From: Amycolatopsis sp. WQ 127309
GTDB taxonomy: Bacteria > Actinomycetota > Actinomycetes > Mycobacteriales > Pseudonocardiaceae
Direction: 5' to 3'
NCBI RefSeq assembly: GCF_023023025.1
Contig: NZ_CP095481.1
Span: 5,779,001 to 5,843,000 of the forward strand
Length of the DNA stretch: 64,000 nucleotides
Numbering within the stretch: the stretch's first letter is position 1; every line of letters begins with the position of its first letter. This document shows, piece by piece, positions 16,061 through 28,358 of the stretch. The position numbers were made by a program, and so were the translations under genes. A model generated the notes under the pieces. That model made no database searches and was not told the origin of the DNA. It worked only from the letters and a program-made list of their open reading frames with translations.

Positions 16061-17032
16061 TCAGGCGGTGGCGAGTTCCGGTTCGCTCGGCGCGGCCGTC
16101 AGGGAGACGACCGGACCGCGGTCGCGGCTGCCGGTCCACAGGGACGCCGTCGCGACGATCACCGTCATCGCGCCGAGCACGTGGAACGACACCATCGCCT
16201 CCGGCACGCCCAGCGCGTACTGCAGCGACCCGAGCCCGCCCTGCGCGAGCGCGACCACCCAGACCCAGGTGTAGCGCTGCCACAGGCTCTTCGGCGCGCC
16301 GGCGCGCACCAGCTGCAGGCCGAACACCGCGAGCAGCAGCAGGTAGGCGATGAGCAGCCCGCCGTGGATCTGGGCGAGCGTCTCGACCGAGACGGCGAGG
16401 CGGTGGGTGTTGATGTCGCCGCTGTGCGGGCCGGCGCCGGTCACCGTGGTGCCGGCCGCGAGCACGAGCCACATCACGACGGCGAGCACGACCAGCAGCT
16501 TGCGGCCCGACGCCGGGACCAGCGACCGAGCGGGCTCGTCGCCCTCGCGGAACGCGCGCAGCAGCAGGACGGCCAGCCAGACCAGGGGAGTGGTGGCGAG
16601 GAAGTGGATCGCGACGGTCCACCACTCGAGCTTCGCCAGCACGGTCATGCCGCCGACGACGGCTTGCAGCACGACACCGCCGGGCATCGTCCAGGCCAGC
16701 TTCACCAGGCGCTTGCGCGACGGGTGGTCGATCTGGACGCGCCACGCGGTGAGGACGGCGATCGCGGCGACGGCGATGACGACGCCGGTCAGCATCCGGT
16801 TGCCGAACTCGATCCACTGGTTGAGCGCGTCGATGCCCGAGTCGTGCTTCGGGACGAGGCTGCCGGCGACGCACTGCGGCCAGGTCGGGCAGCCGAGCCC
16901 GGACCCGGTGACGCGCACGATGGAGCCGGTGACGCCGATCAGCGCCTGCGCCAAGACCGCGGCGATCCCGACGGCCCGCTGGATCGCGGCGGAGGGATAC
17001 GGCAGGCGGGCGACAAGGCTGGTGAACGGCAC
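16061..17032 (-). CDS. ctaA: Heme A synthase (COX15/CtaA family)
   Basis: Oxidises the C8 methyl of heme O to heme A for aa3-type cytochrome oxidase; integral membrane protein. 323 residues, about eight spans. Conserved features: RVTGSGLGCPTWPQC (with the paired Cys of the extracellular loop), EFGNRMLTG, VAIHFLATTPLVW, the loop TTVTGAGPHSGD, and QIHGGLL. The GTG start (VPFTSLV) is chosen because TACCAT stands seven bases upstream as a -10 box for a leaderless message; a longer ATG at 17104 lacks a ribosome-binding site. Partner of ctaB at 5653. Confidence 0.9.
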   Translation of the reverse strand: MPFTSLVARLPYPSAAIQRAVGIAAVLAQALIGVTGSIVRVTGSGLGCPTWPQCVAGSLVPKHDSGIDALNQWIEFGNRMLTGVVIAVAAIAVLTAWRVQIDHPSRKRLVKLAWTMPGGVVLQAVVGGMTVLAKLEWWTVAIHFLATTPLVWLAVLLLRAFREGDEPARSLVPASGRKLLVVLAVVMWLVLAAGTTVTGAGPHSGDINTHRLAVSVETLAQIHGGLLIAYLLLLAVFGLQLVRAGAPKSLWQRYTWVWVVALAQGGLGSLQYALGVPEAMVSFHVLGAMTVIVATASLWTGSRDRGPVVSLTAAPSEPELATA

Positions 17033-17225
17033 GGCATCGATGGTAGAGCGCCCCGGAATCCGGCTTTCGGCAGGTCCCGGCGCCCAGAACGGCGACGCGG
17101 GCACAAGGGACCAAGGTCACGTCCGGCCCGGGACGCGGCCCCCACCCTTCCCGGGGGGACGAGCCCAGGCTCAGTCTATCGCCGGTCACCGACGTTTCCG
17201 GCTCGTGGAGCCCGGCTGCCCGAAG

Positions 17226-17255
17226 TTGTCCACATCGCCCGAGCCGTGTGGACAA
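17226..17255. repeat. Inverted pair of DnaA-box-like 9-mers
   Basis: TTGTCCACA (17226-17234) and TGTGGACAA (17247-17255) face each other across 12 bases. Each equals the actinobacterial DnaA-box consensus. Together they form a 9-bp hairpin just beyond the 3' end of the ABC permease gene, so a simple terminator role is equally possible. There is no T-run. Confidence 0.45.
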
Positions 17256-17261
17256 GTGGCG

Positions 17262-18044
17262 TCAGGTGAGCTTCGTGGTCCGCGAAGCCAGCGCGCCCGC
17301 CACCACCGCCCAGACCACCAGCACCACTATCGGCCCGAGCGCGAACGACCCGTCCACCAGCGCCGCGCGCATGCCCTCGGCCAGCGCTCCCGACGGCAGC
17401 AGCTCGACGACCACCGCCATCCCCGAAGGCAGCGCAGCCGGCGCCAGCAGGATGCCGCCCGCCAGCAGCAGTACGAACCAGACGATGTTCGCCAGCGCCA
17501 GCACGGCTTCCGCGCGCAACGCGCCGCCCAGCAGCACGCCCAGCGCACCGAACGCCAACGTCCCCAGCACCAGCAGCAGGACCGCCGAAGCAAGTCCGGA
17601 AACCGAGGGCGACCAGCCCAGGAACGCCGCCACCACACCGATCACCACGGCCTGGAGGAGAACCACCACCAGCGCGGCGATGAGCCGCCCCGCGACCAGC
17701 AGCCAGCGCGGCAACGCCGTCGCCGACAGCCGCTTCAGGACGCCGTAGCGGCGGTCGAAGCCCAGCGCGATCGCCTGGCCGGTGAACGCCGACGACATCA
17801 CCGCCAGCGCCAGGATCCGCGGGGTGATCCAGTCCACTTTGGACGTCGAGCCGAGCTGGGACGCGGGCAGGATGTCCAGCAGCGACAGGCCGATCAGCAG
17901 GGCCAGCGGGATGAGCAGGGTCAGCAGCACCTGCTCGCCGTGGCGCAGGGTCAGGCTCGCCTCGACGCGCGCGTGCGTCCGCAGCATCCGCGTCAACGAC
18001 CCGCGCCCGGGGGCGGGGGTGAAGGTGCCGGCCTCGAAGTTCAC
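17262..18044 (-). CDS. ABC-2 type exporter permease
   Basis: 260 residues, six predicted membrane spans in the ABC-2 arrangement (VLLTLLIPLALLIGLSLL; LAVMSSAFTGQAIALGFDRRYGVLKRL; IAALVVVLLQAVVIGVVAAFLG; and others). The GTG overlaps the ATPase stop (GTGA), so the two subunits are translated together. Pairs with the ATPase at 18041-18967 to form an efflux complex for a drug, lipid or peptide; substrate unknown. In the M. tuberculosis order I recall, Rv1456c-Rv1458c (CtaA plus ABC pair) sits in the same place. Confidence 0.87.
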   Translation of the reverse strand: MNFEAGTFTPAPGRGSLTRMLRTHARVEASLTLRHGEQVLLTLLIPLALLIGLSLLDILPASQLGSTSKVDWITPRILALAVMSSAFTGQAIALGFDRRYGVLKRLSATALPRWLLVAGRLIAALVVVLLQAVVIGVVAAFLGWSPSVSGLASAVLLLVLGTLAFGALGVLLGGALRAEAVLALANIVWFVLLLAGGILLAPAALPSGMAVVVELLPSGALAEGMRAALVDGSFALGPIVVLVVWAVVAGALASRTTKLT

Positions 18045-18967
18045 GCCCGCAGCTCCCGTCCGGTCAGCTCCAGGAAGACCTCTTCGAGCGTCCGCCGGCC
18101 GACCTGCAGCTCCTCCGGCAGCACGCCCTGCTGGGCGCACCAGGCGGTGACCGTGGACACGACCTGCGGGTCGACCGAGCCGACCACGACGTAGGTGCCC
18201 GGCGCCGACTCGCGCACGTCGTAGCCCTCCGGCAGCGCGGCCGTCAGCAGCTTGGTGTCGAGCCGGGTGCGGGCCTTGAACCGCAGGCCCGCGGTGCCGC
18301 TCTCGTCGATCGTCAGGGTGTGCGGCGCGCCGGACACGACGACCTTGCCGTGGTCCATGATCACCACGGTGTCGGCCAGCGCTTCGGCCTCTTCCATCAG
18401 GTGGGTCGTCAGCAGGACCGAGACGCCGTCGGCGCGCAGTGCGGCCAGCAGGTCCCAGACCAGGCGCCGGGCCTGCGGGTCCATGCCCGCGGTCGGCTCG
18501 TCGAGGAACAGCAGCTCGGGCCGCCCGACCAGCGCGCAGGCCAGCGAAAGGCGCTGCTGCTGGCCGCCGGAGAGGCGCTTGAACGGCGTCCGGCGCACCG
18601 AAGCCAGGCCGAGGATGTCCAGCAGCCAGGCGGGGTCCAACGGCGACGCGGCGCACGAGGCCACCAGCTTGAGCATCTCGTCGGCGCGCACGCCGGGGTA
18701 GGCGCCGCCGCCCTGGGGCATGATCCCGAGCCGGGGGCGCAGGGCGGCGGACTCGCGGTGCGGGTCGAGGCCGAGCACACGCACCGAGCCGGCGTCAGGC
18801 TTCAGGAAGCCTTCGCAGATTTCGACGGTGGTGGTCTTGCCGGCCCCGTTCGGGCCGAGCAGGGCGAGCAGGCCGCCGCGCTCCATGTGCAGGTCGAGAC
18901 CGTCGACCGCGCAGGTGGAGCCGTAGCTTTTCACCAGCCCGGTGATCTCGACGGCGGGGGCACTCAC
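18041..18967 (-). CDS. ABC exporter ATP-binding protein
   Basis: 308 residues. Walker A GPNGAGKTT (about 38-46), Q-loop PQGGGAYPG, signature LSGGQQQRLSLA, Walker B LLFLDEPTAGMD, H-loop TTHLMEEAE. The C-terminal about 75 residues form the accessory region seen in drug/daunorubicin-resistance type ATPases. GTG start; no ribosome-binding site, and TATCGT upstream suggests a leaderless message. Operon with the permease. Confidence 0.92.
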   Translation of the reverse strand: MSAPAVEITGLVKSYGSTCAVDGLDLHMERGGLLALLGPNGAGKTTTVEICEGFLKPDAGSVRVLGLDPHRESAALRPRLGIMPQGGGAYPGVRADEMLKLVASCAASPLDPAWLLDILGLASVRRTPFKRLSGGQQQRLSLACALVGRPELLFLDEPTAGMDPQARRLVWDLLAALRADGVSVLLTTHLMEEAEALADTVVIMDHGKVVVSGAPHTLTIDESGTAGLRFKARTRLDTKLLTAALPEGYDVRESAPGTYVVVGSVDPQVVSTVTAWCAQQGVLPEELQVGRRTLEEVFLELTGRELRA

Positions 18968-18973
18968 ATCGCG

Positions 18974-20605
18974 TCACGATACGGCGTCGGCCTGCGCGGG
19001 CAGCCGCGGGGACGGCCTGGAGAGCAGGACGGGCGCGAGACGCCGCACGACGAGCATGCCCGCGCCGCACACGACGATCGCCGCGACGTAGGCGAACGGC
19101 AGCACGTACGGGCGGCCGTCGAAGGTGCTGCCGGTGGGCGGGAGCAGGAACGGCAGGGCGGCGGACAGCACCGTCGCGGCCACCCGGAACCGGGACGTCC
19201 CGGCGGCCGCGGCGAGCGGGATCACCGCCCACAGCACGTACCAGGGCTGCAGGTTGATCTGCAGGATCATCACCGCGCCCAGCGAGACGCCGAGGCCGAT
19301 GATCGGCCGGTAGCGCCACTTGAAGCTGTCCCAGAGGAACTTGAAGGTGATGGCGACGGCGACGAGGTAGCCGAGCGCGCCGAGGATCGGCACCAGCGCG
19401 TTGGTGTGGTTGCCCAGCCCGAGCGCGATGCCGAGCACCCCGGACAGGTTCGCCAGCTCCGCGGTGGGGGAGATCCAGGCGCGGACGAGGCCCGGTGTGT
19501 TGAACGTCGCGCCGACCCAGCCGAAGCCGAGCCCGGAGCCGAAGCAGACGACGGCCAGCACGACGCCGAACCACGCGGCCATCGGCGCCCCGGCGAGGAA
19601 CAGGTCCTTCAGCCTGCCGTGCCAGCGGCGCGCGACCATCACGGCGAAGAACGGCAGGGCGAACACCGCGGGCACCTTCACCGCCACGCCGAGCGTGATG
19701 ATCGCGACGCCGAGCCCTATGTACAGCAGCTCGCCCGGCGCCAGCGGTGGTGGCGTGTCGCCCTTGACCCGGATCGGCAGCCGCCGGATGCCCACCTCCA
19801 GCCCGGCGAGCATCAGGCCGATGGCCAGCGCGTCGTTGTGGGCGCCGGCGACGAAGTGGAAGATCAGCAGCGGGTTGAGCGCGCCCAGCCACAACGCGGT
19901 CGCGGGCTGGACGCCGAAGCGGCGGGCCAGCCGCGGCAGCGCCCAGACGATGAGGACCACCCCGGCCAGTGCGAGCACGCGCTGCAGGAGCACGCCCAGC
20001 GCGATGCTCTGGCCGGAGATCGGCGCGAGCCAGCCGCCGAGGCGCAGCACCAGCGGGCCGTACGGCGCCGGCGTCTCGCGCCACATGTTCGACACGCCCG
20101 CGGTGAACGGGTCGGCGACGCCGAGGGCCTGCGCCGGGCCGAGGGTGTACGGGTCCATCCCGCGGTGCACGATCTCGCTCTGCGCGAGGTAGCTGTAGAC
20201 GTCGCGGGAGAACAGCGGCGGGATCACCAGCAGCGGCAGCACCCACAGCGCGATCGTGCGGGCGAGCTGGCCCTGCGACGCGAGCCGCGCGCGGTCCGGG
20301 CGGGCGAACTTCCCGAGCATCAGCCAGCTGAGCACCAGGATGCCCATGCCGGAGATGGCGATGGCCAGCGACACGGTGGGGATGCGGGTGAACAGCCGCA
20401 GCACCGGGATCTCCTGCACCGGGTTGATCACCGGCGCGGCGCCGGCGCCGAGGGAGCCCAGCGCGAGGAAGAGGGACCCGACCGTGCCGAACCGCCGGAC
20501 GACGTTCAGCGCGCGCCGCTCGTCACCCTCCAGGGGGAGCGGCACCCGGGGCTCGACGGGCGACAGCGTCACCGGATGCGCACTCCCGGTGACGATGTCC
20601 GCCAC
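18974..20605 (-). CDS. mptB: Polyprenol-phosphate-mannose-dependent alpha-1,6-mannosyltransferase
   Basis: Membrane GT-C enzyme that starts the alpha-1,6-mannan core of lipomannan/lipoarabinomannan in mycolate-type actinobacteria. 543 residues, about a dozen membrane spans. The GT-C loop holds SRDVYSYLAQSEIVHRGMDPY with the catalytic-type acidic residue. GTG 20605 (VADIVTGSAH) has GCAGGA seven bases upstream; an in-frame ATG at 20653 is less favoured. Divergent from sufR, as Rv1459c/Rv1460 are in my memory of M. tuberculosis. Confidence 0.87.
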   Translation of the reverse strand: MADIVTGSAHPVTLSPVEPRVPLPLEGDERRALNVVRRFGTVGSLFLALGSLGAGAAPVINPVQEIPVLRLFTRIPTVSLAIAISGMGILVLSWLMLGKFARPDRARLASQGQLARTIALWVLPLLVIPPLFSRDVYSYLAQSEIVHRGMDPYTLGPAQALGVADPFTAGVSNMWRETPAPYGPLVLRLGGWLAPISGQSIALGVLLQRVLALAGVVLIVWALPRLARRFGVQPATALWLGALNPLLIFHFVAGAHNDALAIGLMLAGLEVGIRRLPIRVKGDTPPPLAPGELLYIGLGVAIITLGVAVKVPAVFALPFFAVMVARRWHGRLKDLFLAGAPMAAWFGVVLAVVCFGSGLGFGWVGATFNTPGLVRAWISPTAELANLSGVLGIALGLGNHTNALVPILGALGYLVAVAITFKFLWDSFKWRYRPIIGLGVSLGAVMILQINLQPWYVLWAVIPLAAAAGTSRFRVAATVLSAALPFLLPPTGSTFDGRPYVLPFAYVAAIVVCGAGMLVVRRLAPVLLSRPSPRLPAQADAVS

Positions 20606-20731
20606 TTGCCGGTCCTGCCGTGCAGGATGTTCACCCAGTTCGCCCACAGCCACGGGAGCCAGGGTATCGCCGCCGGTGCGGCGTGAGTCGGGTCACTGCC
20701 GAAGACCCCGCCTTTGCCGTCCGCCGGGAAA

Positions 20732-20751
20732 TAAGACACACTTGTGTTGTG
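20732..20751 (+). promoter_or_regulatory. sufR promoter with candidate autoregulatory operator
   Basis: TAAGAC (20732-20737) is a plausible -10 box placed for a leaderless or near-leaderless message from GTG 20749. Overlapping it is ACACTTGTGT (20738-20747), arms ACAC/GTGT. SufR proteins repress their own suf operon by binding short inverted repeats at the promoter, so this is the first place to look for its site. Confidence 0.45.
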
Positions 20752-21588
20752 AAAAAGACGGCGGCAGCGGACCAGGTGGGTGGCGACACGCCCCGCACCG
20801 CGGTCAACGCCGTCCCGTCGCAGGTCAGCGCCGAGGGCAAGACCCGCAGTGAGGTCGCCCGGCTGCTCCTGGAACAGGGTCCCATGACCGCCGTGGTCGT
20901 CGCCGAGCAGCTCGGGATCAGCCCGGCGGCCGTCCGCAGGCACCTGGACGCGCTTCTCGCGGATGGCGAAGCCGAGACCCGGGACGCGCCGCGGCGCGGA
21001 CCCCGTGGCCGGGGTCGTCCGGCCAAGCTCTTCCTGCTGACCGAGGCCGGTCGCGCCCGGTTCGGGCACGCCTACGACGACCTGGCCGTCTCCGCCATCC
21101 GCTTCCTCGCCGAGCACGCGGGCGAAGACGCCGTACGCGCCTTCGCCGAGCGTCGCGTGGCGTCGCTGGTCGAACCGCACCGCCTGGCGATCACCGGATC
21201 GAGTGATCCGGCGGCGCGCGCGGAGGCCTTGGCGACCGCGCTGACCAGGGAGGGCTACGCTGCGTCGACCCGTCAAGTAGGCGCCCCGGCAGCCGGTCAG
21301 AACGTCGGTGCCCAGCTCTGCCAGCACCACTGCCCGGTCGCCCACGTGGCCGCGGAGTTCCCGCAGCTGTGCGAGGCCGAAACCGAGGCGTTCGCGAAGC
21401 TGCTGGGCACCCACGTCCAGCGGCTGGCGACCATCGCACGCGGTGATTCCGCGTGCACCACCCACGTACCCGCTTCGGCGGGTCAACCGGCCCATCCCGA
21501 GCCGGTCAGCACAAAGCCTTCGAGGGCGGCGGAGCCGCTGCCCTCCGGGCGCACAGCACGGATCCCGAATGGAGGGAAACCCGCATGA
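20749..21588 (+). CDS. sufR: Fe-S cluster-responsive repressor of the suf operon
   Basis: 279 residues from GTG 20749. Winged HTH at about 30-85 ([42 protein letters not shown]). C-terminal cluster ligands Cys191-x3-Cys195-x12-Cys208 match the SufR spacing I know from mycobacteria. It should hold an Fe-S cluster and lift repression of suf when the cluster is lost. The C-terminal tail after about 240 is low complexity. Stop overlaps the sufB ATG. Confidence 0.92.
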   Translation: MKKTAAADQVGGDTPRTAVNAVPSQVSAEGKTRSEVARLLLEQGPMTAVVVAEQLGISPAAVRRHLDALLADGEAETRDAPRRGPRGRGRPAKLFLLTEAGRARFGHAYDDLAVSAIRFLAEHAGEDAVRAFAERRVASLVEPHRLAITGSSDPAARAEALATALTREGYAASTRQVGAPAAGQNVGAQLCQHHCPVAHVAAEFPQLCEAETEAFAKLLGTHVQRLATIARGDSACTTHVPASAGQPAHPEPVSTKPSRAAEPLPSGRTARIPNGGKPA

Positions 21589-23033
21589 CTGCCGCTGCCG
21601 AGCAGCGCACTCCCACCACCGCGCCCTTGAGCCAGGAAGAGACCATCGAGTCCCTGGGCAAGTACGCGTTCGGCTGGGCCGACTCCGACGTAGCGGGCGC
21701 CAGCGCCCGTCGCGGGCTGAACGAGGATGTCGTCACCGACATCTCCGGGAAGAAGTCCGAACCGGAGTGGATGCGCGAAGCACGACTCAAGGCGCTCAAG
21801 CTCTTCGAGAAGAAGCCGATGCCCAACTGGGGCGCGGACCTCTCCGGGATCGACTTCGAGAACATCAAGTACTTCGTGCGCTCCAGCGAGAAGCAGGCCA
21901 CGAGCTGGGAAGAGCTGCCCGAGGACATCAAGAACACGTACGACAGGCTGGGCATCCCCGAGGCGGAGAAGCAGCGCCTCGTGGCCGGTGTCGCGGCCCA
22001 GTACGAGTCCGAGGTCGTCTACCACTCGATCCGCGAGGACCTCGAGAAGCAGGGCGTCCTGTTCCTGGACACGGACACCGCGCTCAAGACGCACCCGGAG
22101 CTGTTCGAGGAGTACTTCGGCTCGGTCATCCCGGCCGGCGACAACAAGTTCTCCGCGCTGAACACGGCGGTGTGGTCCGGCGGTTCGTTCATCTACGTGC
22201 CCAAGGGCGTCAAGGTGGACATCCCGCTGCAGGCCTACTTCCGGATCAACACCGAGAACATGGGCCAGTTCGAGCGCACCCTGATCATCGTCGACGAAGA
22301 CGCCTACGTGCACTACGTCGAGGGCTGCACGGCGCCGATCTACCAGTCCGACTCGCTGCACTCGGCGGTCGTGGAGATCATCGTCAAGAAGGGCGCCCGC
22401 TGCCGCTACACGACCATCCAGAACTGGTCGAACAACGTCTACAACCTGGTCACCAAGCGCGCCAAGTGCGAAGAGGGCGCGACCATGGAATGGATCGACG
22501 GCAACATCGGTTCCAAGGTGACCATGAAGTACCCGTCGGTCTTCCTCATGGGCGAGCACGCCAAGGGTGAGGTCCTCTCGGTCGCGTTCGCGGGCGAGGG
22601 CCAGCACCAGGACGCGGGCGCCAAGATGGAGCACCTCGCGCCGTACACCTCCTCGACGATCGTGTCGAAGTCGGTGGCGCGCGGCGGCGGCCGCACCTCG
22701 TACCGCGGCCTGGTCCGCGTGGCGAAGCGGGCGCACCACTCGCGCTCCAGCGTCGTGTGCGACGCCCTGCTGGTCGACACGATCTCGCGCTCGGACACCT
22801 ACCCGTACGTGGACATCCGCAACGACGAGGTGTCCATGGGCCACGAGGCCACGGTGTCCAAGGTCAGCGAAGAGCAGCTGTTCTACCTGATGTCGCGCGG
22901 CCTCGACGAGGCCGAGGCGATGGCGATGATCGTGCGCGGGTTCGTCGAGCCCATCGCGCGTGAGCTGCCGATGGAGTACGCGCTCGAGCTGAACCGCCTG
23001 ATCGAGCTCCAGATGGAAGGGTCCGTCGGCTAG
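21585..23033 (+). CDS. sufB: Fe-S scaffold complex subunit SufB
   Basis: 482 residues. Forms the SufBC2D scaffold on which new Fe-S clusters are built. SufB core motifs are visible: [21 protein letters not shown], the [12 protein letters not shown] segment, and the end [32 protein letters not shown] precedes the ATG, which overlaps the sufR stop (ATGA). No intein is present, unlike the M. tuberculosis SufB I recall. Confidence 0.97.
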   Translation: MTAAAEQRTPTTAPLSQEETIESLGKYAFGWADSDVAGASARRGLNEDVVTDISGKKSEPEWMREARLKALKLFEKKPMPNWGADLSGIDFENIKYFVRSSEKQATSWEELPEDIKNTYDRLGIPEAEKQRLVAGVAAQYESEVVYHSIREDLEKQGVLFLDTDTALKTHPELFEEYFGSVIPAGDNKFSALNTAVWSGGSFIYVPKGVKVDIPLQAYFRINTENMGQFERTLIIVDEDAYVHYVEGCTAPIYQSDSLHSAVVEIIVKKGARCRYTTIQNWSNNVYNLVTKRAKCEEGATMEWIDGNIGSKVTMKYPSVFLMGEHAKGEVLSVAFAGEGQHQDAGAKMEHLAPYTSSTIVSKSVARGGGRTSYRGLVRVAKRAHHSRSSVVCDALLVDTISRSDTYPYVDIRNDEVSMGHEATVSKVSEEQLFYLMSRGLDEAEAMAMIVRGFVEPIARELPMEYALELNRLIELQMEGSVG

Positions 23034-23035
23034 TC

Positions 23036-24208
23036 ATGTCGGTTACCGAGAACAACGTTTCCGAGGCGATCCGCGAGGGGGCGGTCATTCCGGCCGCCTC
23101 CCGCGCGGAGCGCTTCACCTCCTACGACGTCGAGGCCTTCGAGGTCCCGGGCGGCCGTGAGGAGAACTGGCGCTTCACGCCGATGAAGCGGCTGCGCGGC
23201 CTGCACGACGGCAGCGCGCCCGCCACCGGCGAGATCACCCTCGACCTCGACGCCGCCCCCGAGCTGACCATCGAGACCGTCGGCCGCGACGACGCGCGCC
23301 TCGGCCAGGCCGGCGTGCCGAGCGACCGCATCGCCGCGCAGGCCTACTCCTCGTTCACCAAGGCCACCGTCGTGACGGTGCCCAAGGAGACGAAGGCGTC
23401 CAAGCCGTCCGTGCTGCGCATCCACGGCCCGGGCGAGGGCAAGGTCGCCTACGGGCACCTGCAGGTCCGCGCCGAAGCGTTCGCCGAAGCCGTCGTCGTG
23501 CTCGACCACGTCGGCTCCGGCACCTACGCCGACAACGTCGAGTTCGTCATCGGCGACGGCGCCAAGGTCACCGTGGTCAGCGTCCAGGACTGGGCCGACG
23601 ACGCGGTGCACGTCTCCGAGCAGCACCTGAAGCTGGGCCGCGACGCCGCGCTGCGGCACACCGTGATCACCCTGGGCGGTGACCTGGTCCGCGTCTCGCC
23701 GACGGCGACCTTCGCCGACAAGGGCGGCGACGTCGACATGCTCGGCGTCTACTTCGCCGACGGCGGCCAGCACCAGGAGCACCGCCTCTTCGTCGACCAC
23801 GCGGTGCCCAACTGCAAGTCGCGCGTGGGCTACAAGGGCGCGCTGCAGGGCGAGGGCGCGCACACGGTGTGGATCGGCGACGTGCTGATCCGGGCCGCGG
23901 CCGAGGCCACCGACACCTACGAGTTCAACCGCAACCTGGTGCTCACGCCGGGGGCGCGCGCGGACTCCGTGCCGAACCTGGAGATCGAGACCGGCGAGAT
24001 CGAAGGCGCCGGCCACGCGAGCGCGACGGGAAGGTTCGACGACGAGCAGTTGTTCTACCTGCAGTCGCGCGGGATCGCCGAAGAAGCCGCCCGCCGGCTG
24101 GTCGTGCGCGGGTTCTTCCACGAGATCCTGGTGAAGATCGACGTCCCCGAGGTGCGCGAGCGCCTCGAAGCCGCGATCGAGGCCGAGCTCGAAGCCGTTG
24201 GCGCCTGA
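23036..24208 (+). CDS. sufD: Fe-S scaffold complex subunit SufD
   Basis: 390 residues. Partner of SufB in the SufBC2D complex. SufB/D beta-helix features: [55 protein letters not shown], and [26 protein letters not shown] near the C-terminus. ATG two bases after the sufB stop. Operon position is standard. Confidence 0.96.
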   Translation: MSVTENNVSEAIREGAVIPAASRAERFTSYDVEAFEVPGGREENWRFTPMKRLRGLHDGSAPATGEITLDLDAAPELTIETVGRDDARLGQAGVPSDRIAAQAYSSFTKATVVTVPKETKASKPSVLRIHGPGEGKVAYGHLQVRAEAFAEAVVVLDHVGSGTYADNVEFVIGDGAKVTVVSVQDWADDAVHVSEQHLKLGRDAALRHTVITLGGDLVRVSPTATFADKGGDVDMLGVYFADGGQHQEHRLFVDHAVPNCKSRVGYKGALQGEGAHTVWIGDVLIRAAAEATDTYEFNRNLVLTPGARADSVPNLEIETGEIEGAGHASATGRFDDEQLFYLQSRGIAEEAARRLVVRGFFHEILVKIDVPEVRERLEAAIEAELEAVGA

Positions 24209-24240
24209 CGCCGTCCACCGCAGACTTTAGGAAACGAAGA

Positions 24241-26798
<2,558 letters not shown>

Positions 26799-26802
<4 letters not shown>

Positions 26803-27194
26803 CCGAAGAGACCGCCACTCGTGAGGGGCGCACCGCCGCCGACCTCGACGCCGAGACCACCGCGACGCAGGACATCGAGCTCGCGAAGCTCGAGGACGTC
26901 GAGGAGGCCATGCGCGACGTCGTCGACCCGGAACTCGGGATCAACGTCGTCGACCTCGGCCTCGTCTACGACATCCGCGTCGAGCCGGACAACAGCGCGA
27001 CGATCGACATGACGCTCACGTCGGCGGCCTGCCCGCTGACCGACGTCATCGAGGACCAGACGTCGGCCGCGCTGACGTCGGGCGGCCTCGTCAAGGACTT
27101 CCGGATCAACTGGGTCTGGATGCCGCCGTGGGGCCCGGAGAAGATCACCGAGGACGGCCGAGAGCAGCTGCGCGCCCTCGGCTTCACCGTCTGA
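26799..27194 (+). CDS. sufT: SufT-type metal-sulfur cluster assembly factor (DUF59)
   Basis: 131 residues. MIP18/DUF59 domain with DPELGINVVDLGLVYDI (about 44-60) and the conserved Cys in TSAACPLTDVIE; likely helps mature or transfer clusters. An acidic, Thr-rich N-terminal extension (about 1-28) precedes the domain. Last gene of the suf operon; a hairpin terminator follows at 27209-27236. Confidence 0.92.
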
Positions 27195-27978
27195 CTTTCG
27201 TCGCATCGAGCGGGTCACCCTCCGGGGTGGCCCGCTTTGTGTATAACGACTTATATCGCGCGTGCCAGGTCAGCGCGTAGACAACGAGGGCGACGGCGAA
27301 CCCGGTGCAGGCGCCGGTGGCGAGCAGGTAGGTCGCGTTGCCGACGACGCCCGCGCGGGTCATCGGGTCGTGGTGGGCCAGGAACGGCAGGACGCTCGTC
27401 AGGACGCCGGCCAGCGCGCCGGCGAGGAGGAGCGCCACCACCGGCCCGCGGTGGCGAGTGGCTCTCGGCGCCGGTTTGGTGGGCGCGCCGCGGTACCACT
27501 TCCGCAGCCACCAGCCGAGGATCCCGGCCCCGGCGATCGTGCTGACGAGCTGGATCAGGCGTCCGACGTCGACGCCGGTGACGAGCGGGATCCGCAGGAA
27601 CGGGAACCCGTCGTTCTCGTGGGTGAAGGCGTCCCAGCCGACGTGCGTGGCGGCGCCGATGACCAGCGACAGGGCGATCCAGCCCGGTCGTTTCCAGCTG
27701 AAGTCGCGGGGGAGCCGTTCGGCCAGGGCTTTCGGGGCCAGGGCCAGCAGGGGCCGCTTCAGGACGACCTGGAAGAGCGCGAGGATCACCAGCGCGAGGA
27801 GCGGGTCGAGCCAGAGGACCGAGGTCAGCTCGTGGGTCTTGGTGAGGCCGACGCCGGGAAGCCGTGGCACGAACCAGAAGACGTCCGGCGCGACGGACCC
27901 GGCGACGAGCGCCGAGGACACCAGCGGCCGTCTCGCCAGCGGGAGCACGGCGGCGGGATGACTCAGCGTGAACGGCAC
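27184..27978 (-). CDS. DUF4184 family membrane protein
   Basis: 264 residues from GTG 27978 (VPFTLSHPAAVLPL, the characteristic opening of the family, with a conserved His). About six hydrophobic segments; VGWDAFTHENDGFP is a conserved polar loop, and the layout resembles membrane-bound metal-dependent hydrolases, though activity is unproven. Convergent with sufT, overlapping it by 11 bases; its last codons contain the suf terminator. Starts 18 bp from the divergent ynfA-like gene with no room for a ribosome-binding site, so probably leaderless. Confidence 0.8.
   Translation of the reverse strand: MPFTLSHPAAVLPLARRPLVSSALVAGSVAPDVFWFVPRLPGVGLTKTHELTSVLWLDPLLALVILALFQVVLKRPLLALAPKALAERLPRDFSWKRPGWIALSLVIGAATHVGWDAFTHENDGFPFLRIPLVTGVDVGRLIQLVSTIAGAGILGWWLRKWYRGAPTKPAPRATRHRGPVVALLLAGALAGVLTSVLPFLAHHDPMTRAGVVGNATYLLATGACTGFAVALVVYALTWHARYKSLYTKRATPEGDPLDATKVRR
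27209..27236 (+). terminator. suf operon terminator inside the convergent gene
   Basis: AGCGGGTCACC / GGTGGCCCGCT form an 11-bp stem (one G-U) with a 6-base loop, followed by TTGTGT. It lies 15 bases past the sufT stop and within the last codons of the convergent DUF4184 gene. Confidence 0.75.
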
Positions 27979-27996
27979 GGGAGCTAGTATCCCGGT
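27979..27996. promoter_or_regulatory. 18-bp divergent promoter core with shared TAGTAT/ATACTA box
   Basis: Only 18 bases separate GTG 27978 (minus) and GTG 27997 (plus). TAGTAT ends six bases before the plus-strand GTG, the right place for a leaderless -10; the complementary strand of the same box reads ATACTAG. Both genes therefore probably start transcription at their start codons, from overlapping promoters. Confidence 0.5.
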
Positions 27997-28329
27997 GTGC
28001 TCCTGCGGTCGATCCTGCTGTTCCTCGCGGCGGCCGTCTTCGAGATCGGCGGCGCCTGGCTGATCTGGCAGGGCGTCCGCGAACACCGCGGCCTGATCTG
28101 GATCGGCGGCGGCATCGTGGCGCTGGGCCTGTACGGCTTCGTGGCCACCCTCCAGCCGGACGCCCAGTTCGGCCGCATCCTCGCCGCGTACGGCGGAGTC
28201 TTCGTGGCGGGCTCGCTGGCCTGGGGAGTGGTGGCGGACGGCTACCGCCCGGACCGCTACGACGTCATCGGCGCGCTGCTGTGTCTCGCGGGCGTCGCGG
28301 TGATTATGTACGCGCCGCGGACGGGGTAA
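27997..28329 (+). CDS. YnfA/UPF0060 family small membrane protein
   Basis: 110 residues, four membrane spans, with family-typical [49 protein letters not shown] and a C-terminal [20 protein letters not shown]. Related in size to small multidrug-resistance proteins; activity not established. GTG start, probably leaderless. Confidence 0.92.
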   Translation: MLLRSILLFLAAAVFEIGGAWLIWQGVREHRGLIWIGGGIVALGLYGFVATLQPDAQFGRILAAYGGVFVAGSLAWGVVADGYRPDRYDVIGALLCLAGVAVIMYAPRTG

Positions 28330-28358
28330 CGCTGTCCACTGTGTCCCGATAGATCTTC

